Shown here: piece by piece, positions 36,572 to 46,654 of the stretch
Layout: every line of letters starts with the position of its first letter
Position numbering within the stretch: position 1 is the stretch's first letter
Source: an uncultured Eubacterium sp.
GTDB taxonomy: Bacteria > Bacillota > Clostridia > Lachnospirales > Lachnospiraceae
NCBI GenBank assembly: GCA_910584875.1
Contig: CAJUDA010000009.1
Location: forward strand, 24,145 to 88,144
Length of the DNA stretch: 64,000 nt
Reading direction: 5' to 3'
Notes under the pieces: generated by a model
Database searches by the model: none
The model's input: only the letters and a program-made list of their open reading frames with translations
Told to the model about the DNA's origin: nothing
Position numbers and translations under genes: made by a program

Positions 36572-37441
36572 ATGCCTTGGTGTCCAAAATGTAAAAATGA
36601 ATATATTGAAGGGATTACAACCTGTACAGACTGTGGTGTTGATCTGGTGGATGAACTTCCAAAAGAAACTGATCCAGGTGCTCCTGTGATATTATGCCGT
36701 CTCGATACAGAAGAGACAGCCGAAAAATTTCTGACTTATCTCCGGTATGGCGGTCTGGAAACAGTGACTGTCCGCCCTGCTGAAGATAGGGAGACTGGTG
36801 CTGACCTGATCATCGCTCCCTTTGAACAGGACGCTGCTATAAATATGTTTGCACAGTTAGACACCGTGGAAGAAGATATCACAGAGATAAATTTTTCTGA
36901 TCTTCTGCCGGCTGTCGAAAAAAAACTGGCAGAGCTGGAAGCCGAAGAGGCAAGTCATATGTTTTCCGATCTGCGTACGGAAGCAAGCAGTGTCTATGTA
37001 AAGAAAAAGGATAAATATACAGATCTGAAATTCAGTGGGATCTCCTTTCTCGTCTTTGGTTTTATCGGCGCTGCTGTTGTCATTGCCAATCAGCTGGAAT
37101 TCATTAACTTCTTTAATGAATTTTCTGTGCTGATCATGGCTGTTGTATTTGTCATCTTTATCGCCGTAGGTATCAGTTCCCTGATCCGCGCCAGGAAATT
37201 AAAACATATCGTGTCCGAAGAAGAAAAGGTATCAAATGAGGTGATATCATGGATTCAGTCAAACATCAATGATGAAGTGATCGCTGACCTGGTGGATCCT
37301 GAACTCTCAGAAGAGGACAACTACTTTGCCGTACATGAAAAATTATGTAATATGGTGATGGAACAGTTTCCTTTTTTCAACAGGGCTTATGCAGAAGAAC
37401 TTATGGATGAACAGTATAATAATTATTGCGAACACAATTAG
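36572..37441 (+). CDS. Zinc-ribbon membrane protein
   Basis: 289 residues, AAAGGAGGG before the ATG. Starts with a zinc ribbon (CPKCKNEYIEGITTCTDCG), then about 120 soluble residues, two membrane helices (FSGISFLVFGFIGAAVVIA and FSVLIMAVVFVIFIAVGISSL) and an acidic tail. The ribbon and the part reading LCRLDTEETAEKFLTYLRYGG resemble DUF2007-like putative signal-transducing proteins. Function unknown. Ends at a good terminator. Confidence 0.75.
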   Translation: MPWCPKCKNEYIEGITTCTDCGVDLVDELPKETDPGAPVILCRLDTEETAEKFLTYLRYGGLETVTVRPAEDRETGADLIIAPFEQDAAINMFAQLDTVEEDITEINFSDLLPAVEKKLAELEAEEASHMFSDLRTEASSVYVKKKDKYTDLKFSGISFLVFGFIGAAVVIANQLEFINFFNEFSVLIMAVVFVIFIAVGISSLIRARKLKHIVSEEEKVSNEVISWIQSNINDEVIADLVDPELSEEDNYFAVHEKLCNMVMEQFPFFNRAYAEELMDEQYNNYCEHN

Positions 37442-37447
37442 TACAAC

Positions 37448-37479
37448 AAAGCCCGGCTGTAAAATCTCAGCCGGGCTTT
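37448..37479 (+). terminator. Terminator after the zinc-ribbon gene
   Basis: AAAGCCCGGCTG pairs perfectly with CAGCCGGGCTTT, T-rich end. Confidence 0.85.
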
Positions 37480-37512
37480 ATAAATATATTGAAATTTTTT
37501 GCTGTGCGGAGC

Positions 37513-37563
37513 AAAGAATTGTCTCTGACAATTCTTTGGAAGCCCGCGTTTTTCAGCCGGGCT
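37513..37563 (-). terminator. Two hairpins downstream of the NlpC/P60 gene
   Basis: AAAGAATTGTC/GACAATTCTTT (37513-37537) and AGCCCGCG/CAGCCGGGCT (37540-37563) are adjacent stems just after the minus-strand stop. The second stem shares its GCCGGGCTTT arm with the opposite terminator at 37448. Confidence 0.55.
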
Positions 37564-37566
37564 TTG

Positions 37567-39075
37567 TCACGGAATCCCTACAATAGTACGGATCTGTTCC
37601 CTCCACGTCTTATTATTTGACGGGCTTTTCACCTGCAGGTCATTGACCGTTACCAGCCTTGTCTGGTAATTTGTATTCGCTTGTTTCTCTTCCCCTGCCG
37701 GTATAAACGTACCATTGGCGCTGATCACATAATAACGCTGGTCCTGGCAGCCGAGATAGATCATGACATGCCCCGGCATCTGCAGGATCGTCCCCGGCTG
37801 GATTGAATTCAGCTTATTCTTTTTCTCTTTTTCTGACAAACCATCCAGTTTTACACAGCCCTTTGCCGGGATCAGCGCCTGGCTGGATGCATCCCGGGGC
37901 AGACGGAATCCAAAGCACAGATAAATATCCCTTGTCATGGACGAGCAGTCACGACCTCCTGCCATACCACCCCAACCATAAGGGTTGCCAAGAAGTTTAA
38001 ACGCCTGACGGATCACATTGCCTCTTGTATAATCCAGATAACCATGGGAAACATCCCTGCCAAGAGGAATGAGAGCCGTCTGATAGGCAAGACTGCCCTC
38101 TTCATCCCGCACCGGGATTCTGACGACATAATTATCAAAAATATTTTTTTGCTTCATCGCCGCATCGTATTCCGATTCCCGGGCAATCGCAAGTTTCGTC
38201 CCCATGGTATAGACGGACGATCTGATTCCATGATCCGCCGAAGAAACCGGCAGAGAAATCTCATCGCCTGTCACTACGATGAAATCTTCCATCTTCTGCG
38301 CCGCTGTCCACATTTCCCTGTTCTGGCACAGACCAACACGGTCCTGTAATGTCCATCCGGCATATTCATTTGCCACGACATAAAACCACTTGCCATCGCT
38401 GCTTGCATGCAGAATCAATACCGGCTCATTCACTGCCAGCGCCGTGTTCTGCAGGATATCATGCCCGGTATCCCCTTTTGTATCCGTGATATTATCCATC
38501 ACAGGCAGAGACCTGACATCAGCGCGGGAACAAACGATCCCGTACCGGATTTTGTTTGAATCAACGATGGCGTCCAGATTACACAAAGCCCGGTAAGAAT
38601 CCCACTGGGCCCCCGTCACTTCTGACTCTCCCAGATAATAACTTCCCTCAAACTTTCCCTGTCTGCTGATCTGGTCATACAGCGCCGTACCATCGATATA
38701 TTCCCCGTATTTCGAGAGATCATGATATACCGCCTCCCGGTTCCCCGGGAGTGTTTCATTCATTTTATTATTAAGCTTCCCAATATCTTTCTGCGACATA
38801 AGAACCCGGTCCGGGGATACGGTCTTCCCGATCCAGAACTCCGCCGTCTGCATCTGTGCCGTGACATGACTGGCTGCGTGAATCCCATTTCCGGATACCA
38901 CAACCGCCCCATTATCAGAAGAAGGGGATGCGGATGGGCGTGTCATCTTCGTTCCTCCACCACTTACTGCCTGCCCGGATATCCCGGAAAAATTGCGGTA
39001 CCGGTAATCCCGGTAACCGCATGCTGTCAGCAGACTGGTAAGCACGATCAAAAAAGTTACTATATATTTATTCAT
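37567..39075 (-). CDS. NlpC/P60 cysteine peptidase lipoprotein with SH3 domains
   Basis: 502 residues, AAAGGAC before the ATG. Lipobox LLTAC. After a linker, helical region and SH3-like domains (VCSRADVRSLPVMDN..., YVVANEYAGWTLQDRVG) comes the C40 peptidase: GNPYGWGGMAGGRDCSSMTRDIY with the catalytic Cys, and PGHVMIYLG with the catalytic His. It cuts the stem peptides of peptidoglycan at the cell surface, for wall turnover. This SH3_6/SH3_7-NlpC layout is the same as the YgfB/EcnAB-type bacterial hydrolases, here as a lipoprotein. Alone between hairpins and fhs. Confidence 0.9.
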   Translation of the reverse strand: MNKYIVTFLIVLTSLLTACGYRDYRYRNFSGISGQAVSGGGTKMTRPSASPSSDNGAVVVSGNGIHAASHVTAQMQTAEFWIGKTVSPDRVLMSQKDIGKLNNKMNETLPGNREAVYHDLSKYGEYIDGTALYDQISRQGKFEGSYYLGESEVTGAQWDSYRALCNLDAIVDSNKIRYGIVCSRADVRSLPVMDNITDTKGDTGHDILQNTALAVNEPVLILHASSDGKWFYVVANEYAGWTLQDRVGLCQNREMWTAAQKMEDFIVVTGDEISLPVSSADHGIRSSVYTMGTKLAIARESEYDAAMKQKNIFDNYVVRIPVRDEEGSLAYQTALIPLGRDVSHGYLDYTRGNVIRQAFKLLGNPYGWGGMAGGRDCSSMTRDIYLCFGFRLPRDASSQALIPAKGCVKLDGLSEKEKKNKLNSIQPGTILQMPGHVMIYLGCQDQRYYVISANGTFIPAGEEKQANTNYQTRLVTVNDLQVKSPSNNKTWREQIRTIVGIP

Positions 39076-39087
39076 CCCGTGTCCTTT

Positions 39088-40758
39088 CTAGAACAGACCT
39101 GTGATCTGTCCCTCCTGTGTCACGTCGATCTTCTCTGCCGCCGGCACTTTTGGCAGCCCTGGCATTGTCATGATCGTTCCGGTGATCGCCACGACAAAAC
39201 CAGCACCGGCAGAGACGTATACTTCACGGATATGGATCGGGAATCCTTCCGGTCTGCCAAGGACCGATTTATCATCCGACAGGGAGTACTGGTTTTTCGC
39301 CATACAAACCGGGAAATTCCCAAAGCCCAAAGATTCGATCCGGGCGAGTTCCTTTTCCACCGCCGGCTCAAAAAGAACGTCCCCGGCGCCATAAATTTCC
39401 CTGGCGATCACTTCCATTTTCTCTTTCAAGGTAAGGGAATCCTCATAGAGATAATGGAACTGGCTCTCTTTCGTCTCGATGGTCTGGATCACCTTTTCTG
39501 CCAGCGCGGTTCCACCCTCACCGCCCTTTTCCCACACCTGGGAAAGGGCAAACTCACAGCCCTTTGCTTCGCAGAACTCTCTGACAAAATCAAGCTCCGC
39601 CTGTGTATCCGATACAAACTGATTCAGCGTCACCACGCAGGGCACACCGAATTTTGCTATATTTTCAATATGTTTTTCCAGATTGACGATACCTTTTTTC
39701 AATGTTTCCAGATTTTCTTCTGACAGATTTTCTTTCTCCACACCGCCATTGTATTTCAAAGCACGGACGGTGGCTACAAGCACAACCGCATCCGGTTTCA
39801 GTCCCGCCATCCGGCATTTGATATCCAGGAATTTTTCTGCCCCCAGGTCCGCCCCGAAACCAGCTTCCGTAATCGTATAATCTGCCAGTTTCAACGCCAT
39901 CTTTGTGGCACGGATACTATTGCACCCATGCGCGATGTTGGCAAACGGACCGCCATGGACCAATGCCGGCGTATGCTCCAGAGTCTGGACCAGATTCGGA
40001 CGTATGGCGTCCTTCAGAAGCGCTGCCATGGCTCCCACGGCATTCAGTTCTTTTGCCGTAACAGGCTTTCCATCAAACGTATACGCAACGACAACGCGCC
40101 CCAGACGCTCCTTCAGATCCTGCATATTGTCGGCAAGGCAGAGGATCGCCATGATCTCAGACGCCACGGTAATGATAAAATGATCTTCTCTCGTCACACC
40201 GTCCGCCTTCCTGCCAAGACCGACTGTGATATTGCGGAGAACACGGTCATTCATATCCACACAGCGCTTCCACACGATCTGTTTCGTATCAATATTTAAT
40301 GCATTCCCCTGCTGGATATGATTGTCCAGCATCGCCGCCAGAAGATTATTGGCGGAGGTAATCGCATGAAAATCTCCTGTGAAATGTAGATTCAGATCAT
40401 CCATAGGAACAACCTGGGCGTAACCGCCTCCGGCGGCCCCGCCTTTTAACCCGAAACAGGGACCAAGGGAAGGTTCACGCAGTGCGATCACTGCCTTTTT
40501 CCCAATCTTATCCATCGCCTGTCCCAAGCCTACCGTCGTCGTCGTCTTCCCCTCGCCCGCCGGCGTCGGATTGATCGCCGTAACAAGAACCAGCTTACCA
40601 TCCGGACGGTCTTTAATACGTTCCCACAGATCGTCGGTAAGCTTCGCCTTATACTTACCATACAGATCCAGTTCATCGGCCCCAATATCCAGCTTTGCCG
40701 CTACCTCCTGAATGGGCTGCATCTTAGTTTCCAAAGCAATCTCAATATCTGACTTCAT
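39088..40758 (-). CDS. fhs: Formate--tetrahydrofolate ligase
   Basis: 556 residues, full length for the family, with CAGGAGG before the ATG. Motifs: [18 protein letters not shown] (phosphate loop), [37 protein letters not shown] and [32 protein letters not shown]. It makes 10-formyl-THF from formate, ATP and THF, in the methyl branch of the Wood-Ljungdahl pathway or in purine synthesis. It has its own consensus promoter, so it is regulated separately from the ATP-grasp genes upstream. Confidence 0.97.
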   Translation of the reverse strand: MKSDIEIALETKMQPIQEVAAKLDIGADELDLYGKYKAKLTDDLWERIKDRPDGKLVLVTAINPTPAGEGKTTTTVGLGQAMDKIGKKAVIALREPSLGPCFGLKGGAAGGGYAQVVPMDDLNLHFTGDFHAITSANNLLAAMLDNHIQQGNALNIDTKQIVWKRCVDMNDRVLRNITVGLGRKADGVTREDHFIITVASEIMAILCLADNMQDLKERLGRVVVAYTFDGKPVTAKELNAVGAMAALLKDAIRPNLVQTLEHTPALVHGGPFANIAHGCNSIRATKMALKLADYTITEAGFGADLGAEKFLDIKCRMAGLKPDAVVLVATVRALKYNGGVEKENLSEENLETLKKGIVNLEKHIENIAKFGVPCVVTLNQFVSDTQAELDFVREFCEAKGCEFALSQVWEKGGEGGTALAEKVIQTIETKESQFHYLYEDSLTLKEKMEVIAREIYGAGDVLFEPAVEKELARIESLGFGNFPVCMAKNQYSLSDDKSVLGRPEGFPIHIREVYVSAGAGFVVAITGTIMTMPGLPKVPAAEKIDVTQEGQITGLF

Positions 40759-40801
40759 ACAAAACCTCCTGTCTTACCAATATCTGCGACCTATAACGCC
40801 T

Positions 40802-40830
40802 ATTATACACAGTATCTAGTGACAATGCAA
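40802..40830 (-). promoter_or_regulatory. Consensus sigma-A promoter of fhs
   Basis: TTGCAT, 17 bases, TATAAT on the minus strand; the -35 lies inside the last codons of the upstream ATP-grasp gene. Confidence 0.8.
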
Positions 40831-41676
40831 TATTTTATCCAGAATAAATGCAAAATACCTCTCAAGAAGCTTCACATCCGGCTGGCACTGGTACAGCATA
40901 CGCGCCCCCACCACATCCTCAATCTCATTGAAGCAAAACGCACCCTTTTCATCCAGGATAAAATCAATCCCTGCCAGGCCAAAATCAAAGAGACGGCAGA
41001 CCGTTTCCACCAGCCTTTTCTCTTCTCGGTCCAGCGGATAAGGGCGTACCATGCCGCCCAGGGAAAAGTTGGACCGGAAACCATCCGGTGATGTTCTCTC
41101 AACAGCTCCGACGATCTCCCTGCCGATCACATAGACCCGTACGTCTCTGCCCTCTCCCCGGATAAAAGGCTGGACCACGAAATCCGAAGAAGCGATGCCC
41201 TGCCGGATCTGCGGATATGGATCACTGGTCCGGAACACCTGCCTTCCACCGTGTCCGTCGACCGCTTTGATCACATGGTCCGTATACCGTGACAGCAGTT
41301 CCCCGGATAGATCCCTGTTATCATACCGCTCTGTCGGGATCACGGGAACGTTACTGTTTGCTTTTACATATTCGATCGTTTTGCCCTTATCATTACAGAT
41401 CCTTGATACCGATGCCGGATTAAAGACCGGGATCCCAAACCGTTCCAGTTCCTCCGAGAAACGGGGGCAGATCGTCCGCACAATAGCAAAATCCGGCAGC
41501 TCTGGCAGCGGACCCCGATGCAGCAGCCGCTCTGCCTCATCCGGGAAAAGAAGCTGGAACCGGATCCCCAATCCGGCGCCGGCTTCCTGATGCATCTGTA
41601 TATAAGAACGGTTCCTGGCTGCCCTCTCCTCATCATAGATCAGCCATGCGCTGACCTGCGGACCTGTCTGTCTCAT
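40816..41676 (-). CDS. ATP-grasp ligase (RimK-like), second of a pair
   Basis: 286 residues from the ATG at 41676, overlapping the previous stop as ATGA, with AGGTGCCGGGG upstream. ATP-grasp features: PVIPTERYD, VIKAVDGHGGRQVF (Lys and Gly-rich loop), FVVQPFIRGEGRDVRVYVIG, and FGLAGIDFILDEKGAFCFNEIEDVVGARM with the Mg-binding Asp/Glu/Asn-like set. The final motif reads NEIEDVVG rather than the usual NExN, so one metal ligand is changed. Likely forms an amide or peptide bond; the substrate is unknown. Partner of the preceding gene. Confidence 0.85.
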   Translation of the reverse strand: MRQTGPQVSAWLIYDEERAARNRSYIQMHQEAGAGLGIRFQLLFPDEAERLLHRGPLPELPDFAIVRTICPRFSEELERFGIPVFNPASVSRICNDKGKTIEYVKANSNVPVIPTERYDNRDLSGELLSRYTDHVIKAVDGHGGRQVFRTSDPYPQIRQGIASSDFVVQPFIRGEGRDVRVYVIGREIVGAVERTSPDGFRSNFSLGGMVRPYPLDREEKRLVETVCRLFDFGLAGIDFILDEKGAFCFNEIEDVVGARMLYQCQPDVKLLERYFAFILDKILHCH

Positions 41677-42584
41677 CCCCGGCACCTGTCCCTCTCTGAC
41701 TGCTGCACCACATAATGCAGGATCTCTTCTGCGGTATTGATGCCACAACAATCCATCAGATTTTTAAAGTGGGCATTGGAATTTACCTCACAGACCACCG
41801 GACCATTTTCTCCGAATAAAAGGTCCACCCCGGCGAAATCACAGCCCACTGCCTTCGCCGCACATACTGCCAGTCTGATCTCTTCGTCCGATGGCTGATA
41901 CATGCGCATGTGTCCGCCTGCGGTAATATTGGCGCGGAAATCTGTTTCTGAATAACGGTACATCGCACCCGTCACACGATCTCCTACCACCTGCAGACGA
42001 AGATCCCGCCCCCTGCTGGAAATGATAAACTGCTGGAAGATCAGCTCATGGGATCCTGCAGTCTGCACGATCTGTTCCATCTGTTCCCTGTTCTGCGCCA
42101 TATAGACCTGTTCCCCGAACGAGCCAAACGCTTCCTTTATGACCATGGGATAGGTAAGCGCACTCTCTACCTGATCCAGGAATTCGATATCCGGATATCC
42201 AATATTGTTGTATGTCATCGGGGAAAGCAGGGTCTGCGGCATGGGGATCCCCGCCCTGTGCAGGACAAGATGTGTCTTTCTCTTATCATCACACACAGCA
42301 ATGCTGTCACTGCTGTTATAAACTGGTACTCCCATGGATTCCAGATAGTTTGCCAGCAGGATATCCTTATCCCAGAAGATCACAAAATCCGGCTTATCCT
42401 TCTGCTCCCATAAGGATTCTTCCTCCCTGTCATTCTGGTTTCCCAGTTTTACAAGACATTCTGAATTGCGGATCACCTGCAGACGGACCTGCAGACGGTC
42501 CGCTGCTTCGCAGAACAACTGGATCAGTTCATCAAACTTGGCACTCTGTAAAAAGCCATTCACCACAAGCCAGCCTGTCATCAT
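41673..42584 (-). CDS. ATP-grasp ligase (RimK-like), first of a pair
   Basis: 303 residues; its ATG overlaps the stop of ftsK (ATGA). Motifs PMVIKEAFGSFGEQVY, LIFQQFIISSRGRDLRLQVVG and CDFAGVDLLFGENGPVVCEVNSNAHFKN (Asp, Glu, Asn metal ligands) define a RimK/LysX-type ATP-grasp enzyme, which joins an amino acid or peptide to a carboxylate. The N-terminal VVNGFLQSAKFDELIQLFCEAADR is typical of these proteins. Two such genes in tandem suggest two successive ligations or a heterodimer. No carrier protein is visible nearby. Confidence 0.87.
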   Translation of the reverse strand: MMTGWLVVNGFLQSAKFDELIQLFCEAADRLQVRLQVIRNSECLVKLGNQNDREEESLWEQKDKPDFVIFWDKDILLANYLESMGVPVYNSSDSIAVCDDKRKTHLVLHRAGIPMPQTLLSPMTYNNIGYPDIEFLDQVESALTYPMVIKEAFGSFGEQVYMAQNREQMEQIVQTAGSHELIFQQFIISSRGRDLRLQVVGDRVTGAMYRYSETDFRANITAGGHMRMYQPSDEEIRLAVCAAKAVGCDFAGVDLLFGENGPVVCEVNSNAHFKNLMDCCGINTAEEILHYVVQQSERDRCRG

Positions 42585-45136
42585 CCATTTTCCTCCAGAT
42601 AGTTTTCAAACTGTTCTTTCGACATCAGGATCTGACGCGCTTTCGTCCCCTCTTCCGGACCGACGACGCCAGCTTCCGAGAGCTGGTCCATAATGCGTGC
42701 CGCGCGGTTAAAGCCGATGCGGAACATCCTCTGCAGCAGTCCGATCGACGCCTTGTCCTTTTCAATAATAAACATTCCTGCTTCCACAAACAGTTCATCC
42801 TGGTCCGGCGCACCGCCGCCCGGTCCATCGGTATCATTTTTCGCTCCCGGTACCGGCGCCGTTTCAATATGTTTCGTCACTTCGGTATTGTATGCCGGTC
42901 CGCCGCTGCTGTATTTCAGGAAGTTCACAACCCCGTCCCTCTCTTCATCCGACACAAAAGCTCCCTGGACACGGATCGGCTTTGGCAGATTCTGCGGGGC
43001 AAACAGCATATCGCCGTTGCCCAGTAGCTTGTCCGCCCCGGCGGAATCAATGATCGTGCGGGAATCCACCTGGGAGGATACGGACAGGGCAATCCGGGAA
43101 GGAATGTTTGCCTTGATCAGTCCTGTGATGACATTGACAGACGGACGCTGGGTCGCCAGCACAAGATGGATCCCCGCCGCACGCGCCAGCTGTGCCAGAC
43201 GGCAGACGGCATCTTCTACCTCGCCCGGAGCCACCATCATCAGATCGGCAAATTCATCGACGATAATGACGATCTGAGGCATTTTCTGAAATTCAGGATC
43301 ATCCTTTTTTGTCGCCTTATCAATGCGGGCATTGTAGGATTTTATGTCCCTGACGCCGGTATCGGCAAATTTCTGATAACGCTGCGTCATCTCTGCCACC
43401 GCCCAGGCGAGCGCCGCAGACGCCTTTTTGGGATCCTTTACGACCGGGATCATAAGGTGGGGGATATCTTCATAGGCAGTCAGTTCCACCATTTTCGGAT
43501 CCACCATGATCATCCTGACTTCGTTGGGATCAGCTTTATAAATGATACTCATGATCAGCGTATTGATCAGCACAGACTTACCGGAACCTGTCGCCCCGGC
43601 AATCAGCAGGTGAGGCATCTTTGCGATATCGGTGACGATCGTTTTGCCGCTGATATCTTTACCGACGGCAAACGTGACCTTGGATTTTGCTTTCGTAAAT
43701 TCTGCACTCTCCAGCAGTTCCCGCAGCGTCACCGTGGCGCGGTGTGGATTTGGCACCTCGATCCCCACAGCTGCCTTACCGGGGATCGGCGCTTCGATAC
43801 GGATGTCCGAAGCCGCCAGGCTCAGCTTGATATCATCGGACAGCCCGGTAATCTTACTGACCTTTACTCCCTGTTCCGGGATCAGCTCGTATCTGGTCAC
43901 ACTGGGACCCAGACTGATATCCCCCATCTTTACATGGACGCCAAAGCTCTCCAGTGTCGTCTGCAGCTTCAGCGCCGTGGTTCTGAGTTCATTGTCATTC
44001 ATTCCCTTTTTGCCGCCGGATGGTTTATTCAGAAGATCCAGCGGTGGAAACTGATAGGGGATCTCTGTGACCGCGGCTTTGTCAAGGTCAGACTGCACCT
44101 TCTGCATCTCCTGTTCGTCCTCTTTTGTCACTTTGACCGTTTCTTTTTTGTCCTTTACCACGGGACGCTCTGCCGGCTTTTGTTCCAGAATCTGTTCTGG
44201 CGTCTCTGCCGTGACGCGTTCCTCCGCACTGGCAGTACCTGTGCCAAATTTCCGGTCCAGTTCTTCCTGATAAAGCGGGATCTTAGTTCCATCTTCTTCC
44301 CCCCGGATGATATGTAATTCCGACAAATCCTGTTTTGTCTCCCCAGTGGCGGATTCCTCTGGGATGATTTCTTCCATCACAGCAGTTTTTGCCCGTTTGC
44401 CCCGCTTTTTCTTCTTTGGCGGTTCCGGCTCAGGGACTTTTTCTTCCCTGTCAAATGTATAGGTATTCATCTTCCGTCTCGCAGGAAGCGGTTCTCTCTC
44501 CGGTTCTTCCTCATATTCGATATCTTCGTCCTCATTTTCCCGGTCTGCATAGAGACAGTACAGAGAGGAAAAGAACAACTTGCCGCTGATCAGCATAAAA
44601 AGCAGGATCATAAGGGCAAGGATCACGATCAGCGCCCCGCCCCGTCCAAGGTATTTTGCCAGTTCAAAGGCAAGAAGACCGCCAAAAAAACCGCCGCCCC
44701 CCTGATTTTCACTGCATACCGTATAGATCTCAAATACATTCTGCACCGGATCGTCCATGACCCACTGGAACAGACCGCACAGACACCAGTAAAGTCCGAT
44801 ACTGAAGAGAATCTTGTGCCTGAGCTTCGATTTACCCGGGTTGGATAGGTATAAGCCCGATGCGACGATAAGATACACGGGAAACAGGTATGCCAGGGCT
44901 CCCAGCAGCCCAAACAGTAGTCCGCTCAACACCTCTCCAAACACACCGCACATATGAAAGACGCTTAGCAGAGACAATATCCCAAAAACAAGGATGGCAA
45001 GAAAAGTAATCTCCCTTGCCAGTGGATTTGTCTTCCTGGCGGGAGATGACTTCCTTGTATTCCTTTTCCTGTTCGTCGTCTGTCGTTTTGATGCCGTTTT
45101 CTTTTTTGTATTTGCCGATCTTTTTTTCGCAGCCAT
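42581..45136 (-). CDS. ftsK: DNA translocase FtsK/SpoIIIE
   Basis: 851 residues, GGAGG upstream of the ATG (spacing a little long). N-terminal basic tail, four membrane helices (LAILVFGILSLLSVFHMCGVF onward), acidic/Pro linker, then the motor: IEAPIPGKAAVGIEVPN (alpha), LLIAGATGSGKSVLINTLI (Walker A), PQIVIIVDEFADLMMVA (Walker B), VLATQRPSVNVITGLIKANIP, and the winged-helix gamma domain at the end (ASIGLLQRMFRIGFNRAARIMDQL). It pumps chromosomal DNA through the septum. The tepA-ftsK order is as in Bacillus (ymfB-spoIIIE). Confidence 0.96.
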   Translation of the reverse strand: MAAKKRSANTKKKTASKRQTTNRKRNTRKSSPARKTNPLAREITFLAILVFGILSLLSVFHMCGVFGEVLSGLLFGLLGALAYLFPVYLIVASGLYLSNPGKSKLRHKILFSIGLYWCLCGLFQWVMDDPVQNVFEIYTVCSENQGGGGFFGGLLAFELAKYLGRGGALIVILALMILLFMLISGKLFFSSLYCLYADRENEDEDIEYEEEPEREPLPARRKMNTYTFDREEKVPEPEPPKKKKRGKRAKTAVMEEIIPEESATGETKQDLSELHIIRGEEDGTKIPLYQEELDRKFGTGTASAEERVTAETPEQILEQKPAERPVVKDKKETVKVTKEDEQEMQKVQSDLDKAAVTEIPYQFPPLDLLNKPSGGKKGMNDNELRTTALKLQTTLESFGVHVKMGDISLGPSVTRYELIPEQGVKVSKITGLSDDIKLSLAASDIRIEAPIPGKAAVGIEVPNPHRATVTLRELLESAEFTKAKSKVTFAVGKDISGKTIVTDIAKMPHLLIAGATGSGKSVLINTLIMSIIYKADPNEVRMIMVDPKMVELTAYEDIPHLMIPVVKDPKKASAALAWAVAEMTQRYQKFADTGVRDIKSYNARIDKATKKDDPEFQKMPQIVIIVDEFADLMMVAPGEVEDAVCRLAQLARAAGIHLVLATQRPSVNVITGLIKANIPSRIALSVSSQVDSRTIIDSAGADKLLGNGDMLFAPQNLPKPIRVQGAFVSDEERDGVVNFLKYSSGGPAYNTEVTKHIETAPVPGAKNDTDGPGGGAPDQDELFVEAGMFIIEKDKASIGLLQRMFRIGFNRAARIMDQLSEAGVVGPEEGTKARQILMSKEQFENYLEENG

Positions 45137-45245
45137 AGTGATCCCATATCCTCCAAATGCTATATGCTGTGGGATATTATACTACGAAAATCCATCCAAT
45201 GCAAGCAGTTTTGCGAACAAGTGTTTATGCCTGTTGTTTCTGCTT

Positions 45246-45875
45246 TCACGCCTGCATCAGGCTCTGCAATTTGGCAAAGGCGCGGCTGATCCCGCCTACC
45301 TCCTGGATCAGTCCCTGCACCACCGCATCCTTTCCTACCAGGACAGTCCCCAGATCTTTTGACAGCATACTCGTATTCATCATAAGCTCTTCCAACTTCT
45401 TTTTGTCTGTCTCGCTGTGACTGGCGATAAAGTCCAGGATCCGGTCCTGGATCTGCTGGAACTGGCTGTACGTCTGCGGTGTTCCCAGTACCTGTCCATT
45501 CATACGCACCGGATGTATGATCATCGTCGCCGACGGCACGATAAAGGAATAATCGGTCGCCACAGCCAGCGGTACCCCGATGGAATGGCTGTCCCCTATG
45601 ATCAGGGATACGGTCGGCTTACTGAGAGAGGCGATCATCTCTGCCAGGGCAAGCCCGCAGGACACATCTCCCCCTACCGTATTCATGAGAAAAAGAATCC
45701 CTTTCGTTTCCTCTGACTGCTCGGAGCGGGCAAGCAATGGTAGCAGATGCTCATATTTCGTTGTCTTGGCATTCTGCGACAGGCAGTCATGCCCCTCAAT
45801 CTCTCCGATGATCGATATGATCTGGATCCCGTTATCTTCAATAAAACCATATTCTTTAATTTCTTCCTGTTCCAT
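45246..45875 (-). CDS. tepA: ClpP-like membrane-associated serine protease (TepA type)
   Basis: 209 residues. The ATG at 45875 has AAGGA at good spacing; an ATG three codons earlier is too close to it. ClpP/crotonase fold: ILFLMNTVGGDVSCGLALAEMI, catalytic Ser in GDSHSIGVPLAVA, His in ATMIIHPVRM, and an Asp in the later helix region. The Ser sits in HSIG rather than the MASM of true ClpP, as in TepA/YmfB. TepA was linked to protein export and signal peptide degradation in Bacillus. Directly upstream of ftsK, 109 bases away. Confidence 0.88.
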   Translation of the reverse strand: MEQEEIKEYGFIEDNGIQIISIIGEIEGHDCLSQNAKTTKYEHLLPLLARSEQSEETKGILFLMNTVGGDVSCGLALAEMIASLSKPTVSLIIGDSHSIGVPLAVATDYSFIVPSATMIIHPVRMNGQVLGTPQTYSQFQQIQDRILDFIASHSETDKKKLEELMMNTSMLSKDLGTVLVGKDAVVQGLIQEVGGISRAFAKLQSLMQA

Positions 45876-46027
45876 ACGTTCCATCCTTTCTTTTACATTT
45901 TACGTGATGAGGTTTTTTCGAATCCGTAGTTTCATTCACACTCTCTACAACAAAAGTATGGACAGTACCGTATGTATTATGCAATCACAGCATATACTAA
46001 TCATGACTCGTTCAAAGGAGACGTCTT

Positions 46028-46654
46028 ATGTCAGTAAAAAAATTAGAAATCATCTCATTTTTTGTTGCCTGCCTTCTCGGCGTGCTCTTCCATTTTGTTT
46101 ATGGATGGAGCGGGGAAAATCCCGTGGCGGGCATCTTTTTTCCAGTGAATGAATCCACCTGGGAACACTTAAAGCTTATTTTCTTTCCAATCCTGCTCGT
46201 ATCAGTGCCGGAATATTTCCTATTGCCCTCTTCCCTGCAGGACAGATTCTGGTTTTCCAGACTGGCCGCTGTCCTGACCGATATGATCCTCACCGTCGTC
46301 CTCTTTTATACTTATACCGGCGTGTATGGAAAAAATGTAGATGCTCTCAATATCGCGATCTATTTCATTGCCATGATCGCAGCTTATCTACTGGGTTACC
46401 GGATCTTAAACACAGGAAAAAAGCAGGGTCTGTCCACAACAGCAAGCCTGCTTTTCCTTTTCATTTTCTTTTTATTGTTTGCCGTGTTTACAAAACGCCC
46501 GCCAGATATCGGATTATTTGAGGATCCGGCGAAAGCGGGAACTTATGAAACCAGCGGCAGCAAAAAAAAACGCAGCGGTCAGCGAATTTCGGATCAAGGC
46601 GGTATTCTCTGCGACAGCTTCCGCACTCTCTGGAAAAACAGAAAGAAAGCGTAA
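46028..46654 (+). CDS. DUF6512-type membrane protein
   Basis: 208 residues, AAAGGAG before the ATG. Helices cover most of residues 5-160; VNESTWEHLKLIFFPILL and VFTKRPPDIGLFEDPAKAGTY are close to the DUF6512 family, whose members normally end about here. The extra 40 residues (ETSGSKKKRSGQRIS...) overlap the convergent ABC permease gene by 141 bases, so a lost stop or a frameshift near 46550 may have lengthened it. Function unknown. Confidence 0.65.
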   Translation: MSVKKLEIISFFVACLLGVLFHFVYGWSGENPVAGIFFPVNESTWEHLKLIFFPILLVSVPEYFLLPSSLQDRFWFSRLAAVLTDMILTVVLFYTYTGVYGKNVDALNIAIYFIAMIAAYLLGYRILNTGKKQGLSTTASLLFLFIFFLLFAVFTKRPPDIGLFEDPAKAGTYETSGSKKKRSGQRISDQGGILCDSFRTLWKNRKKA

